Below are positions 13,692-18,229 of a stretch of 18,229 nucleotides of DNA, one piece after another. The position numbers and the translations under genes were made by a program. Numbering within the stretch: position 1 is the stretch's first letter; each line of letters opens with the position of its first letter. Origin of the DNA: an uncultured Eubacteriales bacterium. Its GTDB lineage: Bacteria; Bacillota; Clostridia; Oscillospirales; Oscillospiraceae. The notes below the pieces were generated by a model. The model did no database searches and was not told where the DNA came from. It saw nothing but the letters and a program-made list of their open reading frames with translations. The stretch is from contig USGS01000029.1 of NCBI GenBank assembly GCA_900554275.1, forward strand, positions 1 to 18,229. Direction: 5' to 3'.

Positions 13692-14237
13692 ATGTGGAAA
13701 ATGCTATGGGAGCTGTTTTACACCTTTGCCAAGGTGGGCGTGATGACCTTCGGAGGCGGCATGGCCATGCTGCCCATCCTGCAGCGCGAGGTGGTGGAGA
13801 ACAAGGGCTGGGCCACCGATGAGGAGCTGACGGATTACTTCGCCATCGGCCAGTGTACGCCGGGCATCATCGCGGTGAACACCGCCACCTTTGTGGGGCA
13901 GAAGCAGCAGGGGATCATCGGCGGCATCGTGGCCACCATGGGCATCGTGTTCCCGTCGCTTGTCATCATCTCGGCGCTGGCAGGGGTCATCAACACGTTC
14001 TCCCACCTGGCGTGGGTGCAGCACGCCTTCGCCGGGATACGGGTGTGCGTGTGCGTGCTGATCTTCAACGCGGTGGTGAAGCTGTTCAAGAGCGCGGTGA
14101 AGGACTGGCCAGCGGGGGTGATCTTCGCGGTGGTGCTGGCGCTGGCGCTGCTTACCGACCTGTCGCCGGTGGTGTTCGTGGCGCTGGCCGCGGCGGCGGG
14201 CATCGTGGTGCAGAACCTGGTAAGGAGGAACGGCTGA
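13692..14237 (+). CDS. Chromate transporter family protein, first half-size subunit
   Basis: A 181-aa membrane protein of the CHR family with several hydrophobic segments. The signature FAKVGVMTFGGGMAMLP is at the N-terminus, followed by FAIGQCTPGIIAVNTATFVG. I chose ATG 13692, 6 bases after GAGGTG at the birA stop; an ATG at 13665 in the same frame would overlap birA by 17 bases. Short CHR proteins usually occur as tandem pairs that act together, as here. Chromate export is known for some members; the natural substrate in anaerobes is uncertain. Confidence 0.9.
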   Translation: MWKMLWELFYTFAKVGVMTFGGGMAMLPILQREVVENKGWATDEELTDYFAIGQCTPGIIAVNTATFVGQKQQGIIGGIVATMGIVFPSLVIISALAGVINTFSHLAWVQHAFAGIRVCVCVLIFNAVVKLFKSAVKDWPAGVIFAVVLALALLTDLSPVVFVALAAAAGIVVQNLVRRNG

Positions 14238-14797
14238 TGCTGTATTTACGGCTCTTTTGGGAATTTTTCAAGACGGGGCTGTTCGCCGTAGGCGGCGGAC
14301 TGGCCACGCTGCCGTTTTTGCAGGATATGGCGGAGCGGACGGGGTGGTTCACCCGCGCACAGCTGGCGGATATGCTGGCGGTGTCGGAGTCCACGCCCGG
14401 GCCGATCGGTGTGAACATGGCCACGTATGTGGGCTTTACCACCGGGGGCGTGCCGGGAGCGCTGGTGGCCACGCTGGGCCTGGTGACGCCGTCGGTGATC
14501 GTGATCCTTATCGTGGCGGCGTTTCTGAAGGCGTTCCGGGACAGCAAGTGGGTCAGCGGTGCGTTTTATGGCCTGCGGCCCGCGTCCACGGCGCTGGTGG
14601 CGGCGGCGGGCATCTCCGTCGTGCCGGTGGCGCTGCTCCACAGCGGCAAGACGGGACTGGCGCTGCTGAACTGGCCGGCGCTGGCGCTGGCGGCGGTGCT
14701 GCTGGTGTTCACCAACTGGGTGAAGGTCACGAAGAAGTGGCATCCCATCATCTTTATCGGCATCTCCGCCGTGGTGGGCGTGGTGCTGGGGTTCTGA
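14237..14797 (+). CDS. Chromate transporter family protein, second half-size subunit
   Basis: A 186-aa paralogue of the preceding gene, with FFKTGLFAVGGGLATLPFLQ at the start, then VSESTPGPIGVNMATYVGF and several further membrane segments. AAGGAGG precedes the ATG, which overlaps the upstream stop (TGATG), so the two subunits are co-translated, consistent with a heterodimeric antiporter. Its stop codon lies within the terminator that ends the operon. Confidence 0.9.
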   Translation: MLYLRLFWEFFKTGLFAVGGGLATLPFLQDMAERTGWFTRAQLADMLAVSESTPGPIGVNMATYVGFTTGGVPGALVATLGLVTPSVIVILIVAAFLKAFRDSKWVSGAFYGLRPASTALVAAAGISVVPVALLHSGKTGLALLNWPALALAAVLLVFTNWVKVTKKWHPIIFIGISAVVGVVLGF

Positions 14798-14846
14798 ATG
14801 ACATAAAAAGCAGGAGGCGGGAAGCCTCCTGCTTTTTATGTCATTC
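14796..14846. terminator. Perfect bidirectional terminator between convergent operons
   Basis: Perfect 23-bp arms (14796-14818 and 14824-14846), loop GGGAA. The GC-rich core GCAGGAGGC is followed by CTTTTTATG on both strands. It includes the stop codons of both the chromate-transporter gene and the VWA gene. Confidence 0.93.
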
Positions 14847-16541
14847 TTTCCGCAGCTGGCTTTGCAGCAGCTTGGTGACGGCGTCGGCAAACCAGCCCAC
14901 GGAGGGGATGCGGGTCATGGCCGCGCCGTAGATCCGGCGGGCGGCGGGGACTTCCCGGTCCGTGCCGGTAAAGACGCAGACGGGGGTGACGCCCTGCAGC
15001 CGCAGGCGGGCGGCCTCGGCGGCGGTATCCGCCACGCCCCGTTCCCCGGTATAGCCGTGGCCTCCCACGGGCAGGCCGGGGAGGGGAATGGGCTGGTCGT
15101 CGTTGGGGCTGGCGTCGGACAGCACCAGCAGCAGAGATCTATCGCCCAAGGGCTGGCGGCGGAGCAGCCAGTTCATGGCTCGGAGGGCCAGGCCGTCCCT
15201 GTTCCAGCCGGCGGCCACGTAGTCAAAGACATCGTCGCCGGAGCGCTGGCCGTAGTCCCGGAGGACGCGCAGCACCGTGCAGCCGCTGACAGAGCAGAAG
15301 GCGGTGACGCGGACGGGGATGCCGCAGCGTGTCAGGCTCTCGGACAGGATATACGCCTGGGTGGAGAGCTTTTCCTGCTGTTGGTTTTGGGAGGCAGAGC
15401 CGTCCAGCAGGATGTCTACCGACAGGCCGCCGGGGTGCTCCTGGCTGGTGCGGGTGAACACACGGGTGTCGTCCAGCGCTGCGGCGCGCCACACAATGTC
15501 GCTCCGCAGCGCACCGGCGCGGCTTCGGGACTGGTCTGTGTCGCTGCGGAGGAGCAGCGTGTTTTGCAGCTTCTGTGTCAGCTGGGAGATGACCAGCCGG
15601 TTCTGCACCAGGTGGTCGTTGTAGTAGGCGCGGTTCTTCTCCCGCTGCTTTTGGAAGGACTGGGCGTCCCAGGCGGCATCACCGCTGCGGGCGGCTTTGG
15701 ACGGTTCGCCACGGGTGAAGTGAAGGCGGCAGTTTTGGTGCGGGCCGGTGCACAGCTCCCGCTCCGCCTGGGCCAGCTCCGCCGGGGTCAGCATGGACAC
15801 GCCGAAGCAGTCGGTGACGTAGCGGCGGAGGATCGGCTCGGGGGTGACACCCCGGAGGAAGGACAGCAGGCCGGGCCGGGCCAGCTGACCGCTGCCAGCG
15901 GCAGGGGTGCGGGCAAAGCCCCGGAGGGCGTTGGGCCGGACAAGGCCGCCGCTTTTGCCCCGGTGCAGCAGGCTGCGGCCTGCGAAGGCCGCCCACTGGC
16001 GGTCGGTAACGGCGCGGCGGGGACGGTTCATATAGCGGTAGAGGGCGGCCTCCACCGCCTCAGTGAGCTGGGGTTCGGTGGTGGCCGGCGGCAGCGTCAG
16101 CGCGTCGAGAAAGCCGCGCTGCCAGTCATCCTCCGGGGCGGCAAGGCCCAGCACCCGGCCGCACCAGGCCCGGCGCAGGGAGGGCAGGGTGCGGGGCTCG
16201 GCGGTGGGCGTGCGGTCTAAAAGCGCATGGGCATAGCTGCGCCGCAGGGACGCCAGCACAGGGCGGCGGGGCAGCTCCCAGGCGTAGACGACGCTCTCCA
16301 GCGCCAGAAAGAACACGTCGCTGTAGACATCGCCCTGGGGCTGCTGCTGAAAATTGTGGAGCAGGGGCTGGAAGCGGGCGAAGTCGCAGCGCCGGGCGGC
16401 AGCGCCCATGATCGTATTCCAGTACAGCTCCGGGTCGCCGTTGGGGTCAAAGGCCAGATAGTCCGGCTTGACGGTGTAGTTGCCTGAGCCGTTCCAGACC
16501 TGGTTCTCGCCCCGGCGGGCCTGTAATTCCTGGCGGTCCAT
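14841..16541 (-). CDS. VWA-domain protein (CoxE/NorD-like partner of the MoxR ATPase)
   Basis: A 566-aa cytoplasmic protein. The C-terminal third is a von Willebrand A domain with an intact MIDAS: DGSAS (residues 380-384) and later LVLSDASPND. The N-terminal 360 residues are helical and Arg-rich, with no family I can name. ATG 16541 is one base after the stop of the ATPase gene (TGATATG) and has no clear ribosome site, so translation by reinitiation is likely. MoxR-type AAA ATPases with VWA partners act as chaperones that insert metals or remodel enzyme complexes (NorQ-NorD, CbbQ-CbbO, CoxD-CoxE). The target here is not adjacent and cannot be told. Confidence 0.88.
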   Translation of the reverse strand: MDRQELQARRGENQVWNGSGNYTVKPDYLAFDPNGDPELYWNTIMGAAARRCDFARFQPLLHNFQQQPQGDVYSDVFFLALESVVYAWELPRRPVLASLRRSYAHALLDRTPTAEPRTLPSLRRAWCGRVLGLAAPEDDWQRGFLDALTLPPATTEPQLTEAVEAALYRYMNRPRRAVTDRQWAAFAGRSLLHRGKSGGLVRPNALRGFARTPAAGSGQLARPGLLSFLRGVTPEPILRRYVTDCFGVSMLTPAELAQAERELCTGPHQNCRLHFTRGEPSKAARSGDAAWDAQSFQKQREKNRAYYNDHLVQNRLVISQLTQKLQNTLLLRSDTDQSRSRAGALRSDIVWRAAALDDTRVFTRTSQEHPGGLSVDILLDGSASQNQQQEKLSTQAYILSESLTRCGIPVRVTAFCSVSGCTVLRVLRDYGQRSGDDVFDYVAAGWNRDGLALRAMNWLLRRQPLGDRSLLLVLSDASPNDDQPIPLPGLPVGGHGYTGERGVADTAAEAARLRLQGVTPVCVFTGTDREVPAARRIYGAAMTRIPSVGWFADAVTKLLQSQLRKE

Positions 16542-16542
16542 A

Positions 16543-17466
16543 TCAGGCGGTGAACAGCTGGGCGCGGGTGGCATCCTGGGGGATGCGCGACCAGACGGCA
16601 TCGGCCACCAGCTGACGCTCAAAGGGGTCGAAGGCCTTGTTGATCACGCCCAGGCGCAGGGCGTCGCCGCTGGTGATGCCCTTTTTCACCAGGTGCAGGG
16701 CGGACAGCAGGCCGCGGAGATCCAGCGCCTTGGTGGTGATCTCACCGCCGTCGCACTTCTGCCGCAGGTCGCGGAACAAGGCGGCGAACTGCTCCGCCCA
16801 CTGGGGGGACAGAGCGGGGAAGGTGCGGCGCAGCAGCTTTTGCAGGTTTTCCTCGGAGATCACGGGCATATCCAGCACCACGAAGCGGGAGACCAGCGCC
16901 TCGTTCAGCTCCCGCGTGCCGGCGTAGCCGTAGTTCATCGTGCCGATGAAGCGGGCGGCGTCGTCCAGCTGGATGCGCCGGTAGCCGGGGACGTCAATGA
17001 CGCGGCGGAAGTCCAGCGTGGCGTGGAGCACGGCCAGGGCCTCGTTCTTTGCCATATTCACCTCATCCAGCACGCCGAAGCCGCCCAGCCGGGCGCAGGC
17101 GCAGACCGGGCCTTCCCGGAACACTACCTGGCCGTCCTTCAGGGTGTCCGCGCCGATGAGGGCGGCCGCGTCCACGTTGACGTACATGGACACGTCCCAG
17201 CTGGGGCGGCCGAACACGGTGGCCAGGTTCTCCGCCAGCACGTTCTTGCCGGTGGCCTTCGGGCCGGCCAGCAGCAGGTGCTCGCCGCACAGCAGCGCGG
17301 CGGCGGCGCTCTCCCATATCTCCTTGCCATAGTAAAGGTAGTGAGGCGCGGGGATGCGGGACTGGGCCTCCGGCGGCGCGGGGTGCTGGGCACGGAAGGT
17401 CTGTATCTCATCCAGCAGGGCGGGGTCGATGCCCTCGTCCCGCAGTTCTTTCCAAATATCCGTCAT
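16543..17466 (-). CDS. MoxR/CbbQ-like AAA+ ATPase
   Basis: A 307-aa AAA+ ATPase. Walker A is GPKATGKN (68-75), with Asn where Ser/Thr is usual; Walker B is GFGVLDEVN (129-137); sensor 1 is IGTMNYGYAG (N178); the arginine finger region is NEALVSRF (R194). A C-terminal helical lid follows. The DEVN with the adjacent NMAKNEAL and the length are typical of the MoxR class (NorQ/CbbQ). The ATG has GGAGGG 9 bases upstream. It is the first gene of a two-gene operon with the VWA protein, with which it presumably forms a remodelling complex. Confidence 0.92.
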   Translation of the reverse strand: MTDIWKELRDEGIDPALLDEIQTFRAQHPAPPEAQSRIPAPHYLYYGKEIWESAAAALLCGEHLLLAGPKATGKNVLAENLATVFGRPSWDVSMYVNVDAAALIGADTLKDGQVVFREGPVCACARLGGFGVLDEVNMAKNEALAVLHATLDFRRVIDVPGYRRIQLDDAARFIGTMNYGYAGTRELNEALVSRFVVLDMPVISEENLQKLLRRTFPALSPQWAEQFAALFRDLRQKCDGGEITTKALDLRGLLSALHLVKKGITSGDALRLGVINKAFDPFERQLVADAVWSRIPQDATRAQLFTA

Positions 17467-17499
17467 GGTGCTTCCCTCCTGCTCGGCAGGTTTTTTTGT

Positions 17500-17533
17500 A
17501 TTATAATCCTGCGAAGCGTTAAGAGGATGTTAA
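17500..17533 (-). promoter_or_regulatory. Promoter region of the MoxR-VWA operon with Pho-box-like repeats
   Basis: Perfect -10 TATAAT (17500-17505, minus) but no good -35 at 17 bp. Instead TTAACA (17528-17533), 5 bases, TTAACG (17517-17522), then 11 bases to the -10. Direct TTAACA-like hexamers with 5-bp gaps are the form of the Bacillus PhoP box; a missing -35 fits an activated promoter. Identity of the activator is inference. Confidence 0.45.
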
Positions 17534-17540
17534 GCATTAG

Positions 17541-17586
17541 AAAACAGCACCGGCCGCGTGTGGGCAACGCCGCCGGTGTTGTTTTT
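17541..17586 (-). terminator. Terminator of the 100-aa protein gene
   Basis: Minus-strand stem CACCGGC...GCCGGTG with an inner GCGT/ACGC stem, followed by CTGTTTTCT, 2 bases after the stop codon of the upstream gene. A-rich and T-rich flanks (AAAACA/TGTTTT) lengthen the dyad. Confidence 0.7.
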
Positions 17587-17588
17587 GC

Positions 17589-17891
17589 TCATTTGGCCAC
17601 CGGCGCGTCCAGCCAGTAGATGACGTAGCACTCCTGCATCTCGCCCATGTAGAAGAAGATGTTCTCCCCCATCTCGATATGCTCGCCGAAGGTCAGGTCG
17701 GGCACAAAAAGCCGCCCGCTGGTGCGCTTTGGGCCTTTGATGGTAAAGCCCTCCGCCGTGGGGTGCTGCCGCAGCTCGTTGGCGGCCTCCTCCAGGCCGG
17801 GGAAGTGCAGCGTTCGCTCCAGCTCCGCCAGCTGCGTTTCGCCGTTGATGTAGACCAGGTGATTTTCGTCCTTGAACCAGTTGATACGCAT
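17589..17891 (-). CDS. Protein of unknown function, 100 aa
   Basis: A 100-aa soluble, acidic-leaning protein that I do not recognise. It starts MRINWFKDENHLVYINGE and ends YVIYWLDAPVAK. It has no signal peptide, membrane segment, Cys motif or HTH; secondary structure looks mixed with beta strands (HLVYING, GRLFVPDLTFGEHIEM, NIFFYMG, CYVIYWL). ATG 17891 follows a strong AAGGAGG; the frame extends 13 residues upstream but into the promoter. It is monocistronic with a good promoter and terminator, so it is probably real. Confidence 0.75.
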   Translation of the reverse strand: MRINWFKDENHLVYINGETQLAELERTLHFPGLEEAANELRQHPTAEGFTIKGPKRTSGRLFVPDLTFGEHIEMGENIFFYMGEMQECYVIYWLDAPVAK

Positions 17892-17920
17892 GGTACGTCC
17901 TCCTTGGTGGTGATGAGGGT

Positions 17921-17949
17921 AGTATAGCACGCCGCGGGGCGTTTGTCAC
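17921..17949 (-). promoter_or_regulatory. Promoter of the 100-aa protein gene
   Basis: Minus-strand GTGACA (17944-17949), 17-bp spacer, TATACT (17921-17926). Start near 17914. Confidence 0.68.
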
Positions 17950-18057
17950 CGTATGTCCCGCAGAAAAATGGGGGGTGTGGAGGGGAAGCCTTTGCGGGAC
18001 TCCCTTGCGCGTTCAGCCATCCTGCCCGCAGGTGACCAATTTGCAGAGCAAAGTGCC
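17950..18057. other. Gene-free stretch before the tRNA terminator
   Basis: No convincing gene is seen. Small open frames on both strands lack ribosome sites and family resemblance. The string CTTTGCGGGA (17990-17999) recurs near 18184, on the other side of the tRNA scar. The region may be eroded flank of the lost or displaced tRNA locus. Confidence 0.4.
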
Positions 18058-18108
18058 GCACCAACAAAAAAAGAGACATCCGTTCGGATGTCTCTTTTTT
18101 GTTGGTGC
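18058..18108 (-). terminator. tRNA-type terminator within a long palindrome
   Basis: Minus-strand core GAGACATCC-GAAC-GGATGTCTC followed by seven Ts, a textbook intrinsic terminator just after the tRNA 3' end. The symmetry continues outward to GCACCAAC (18058-18065) and GTTGGTGC (18101-18108), giving 23-bp arms with one extra A. Confidence 0.88.
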
Positions 18109-18125
18109 GCGAGGCGGGACTTGAA
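18103..18125 (-). pseudogene. Truncated tRNA 3' end (probable attachment-site scar)
   Basis: Read on the minus strand: T-loop TTCAAGT, T-stem 3' strand CCCGC, acceptor 3' strand CTCGCGC, discriminator A and encoded CCA. The next bases upstream should be GCGGG to pair with CCCGC but are GACAA, so the tRNA ends exactly at the T-loop. No D or anticodon arm follows in the remaining 104 bases. This is how the displaced 3' end left by a tyrosine-recombinase element looks. An intact copy would be expected to the right of the window. Confidence 0.72.
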
Positions 18126-18229
18126 TTGTCGCAGGGCAATTTTACGTCGTGTTGACTGATGCCGGGAAGTGTTGGTAATAAAGGCTTTGCGGGAAATCGC
18201 GCTGTTAAATGCTGCCAGACTGTATGATT
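18126..18229. other. Possible end of an integrated element
   Basis: No ORF, promoter or RNA is recognised in these last 104 bases. If the tRNA fragment is an attachment site, this is the terminal sequence of the element, more AT-rich than the genes to the left. Truncated by the window edge. Confidence 0.35.

Noticed and set aside
14838..16220. 460-residue plus-strand frame opposite the VWA gene
   Set aside because: Antisense shadow; the VWA frame has an intact MIDAS and couples with the ATPase gene.
17953..18159. 68-residue plus-strand frame crossing the tRNA terminator
   Set aside because: It reads through a perfect terminator palindrome and the antisense of a tRNA end; no ribosome site.
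18103..18229. Complete tRNA gene on the minus strand
   Set aside because: Upstream of the T-loop there is no T-stem partner, anticodon arm, D arm or 5' acceptor GCGCGAG in the remaining sequence.

Overview
The window looks like a chromosomal segment of a GC-rich gut-type Clostridia (Firmicutes; an Oscillospiraceae-like genome is my inference). The coding DNA is GC-rich with short AT-rich control regions, strong AGGAGG-type ribosome sites and sigma-A promoters with 17-bp spacers. The gene content also fits: RibU and BioY ECF transporter S components, an FMN riboswitch, a DUF2975/XRE pair, a YpsA-like SLOG protein and a LRR/Cys-repeat surface protein. No plasmid or phage replication or structural genes are seen. 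Most of the window looks like ordinary chromosome, with a probable mobile-element junction at the right edge.

Layout. 1-183: a cluster of hairpins. 184-3170 (minus): a two-gene operon of a family 3 solute-binding lipoprotein and a hybrid histidine kinase. 3355-6602 (plus): a TetR-type regulator that overlaps by ATGA a large secreted surface protein with 10 leucine-rich repeats, 7 Cys-rich repeats and a C-terminal anchor. 6603-6931: a regulatory region with a large dyad over the -35 and phased T-tracts. 6932-8203 (plus): a PLP aminotransferase. 8270-9132 (minus): ribU with an FMN riboswitch and promoter. 9192-9958 (plus): DUF2975 membrane protein and XRE regulator. 10016-10525 (plus): SLOG/DUF1273 protein. 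10601-12208 (minus): uracil permease behind a leader-peptide/terminator attenuator. 12271-12888 (minus): bioY, divergent from birA (plus), which leads an operon with two half-size chromate-transporter-family genes to 14797. 14841-17505 (minus): a MoxR-like AAA ATPase and VWA protein pair. 17589-17949 (minus): a 100-aa protein of unknown function. 18058-18125: a terminator and a 23-nt tRNA 3'-end fragment, probably an attachment-site scar of an element lying to the right.

Functionally, much of the window is uptake and sensing: riboflavin, biotin with its ligase, uracil, and a binding-protein-linked kinase. The most interesting signals are regulatory. First is an unlisted 28-codon leader ORF before uraA, whose stop codon lies inside a strong intrinsic terminator downstream of a U-rich tract; this is the logic of E. 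coli pyrBI attenuation. Second is a 12-bp-arm dyad over the aminotransferase -35, with a third copy of the half-site 150 bp downstream beyond phased T-tracts. Third is the truncated tRNA end. All functional claims are from reading the sequence; no searches were run.
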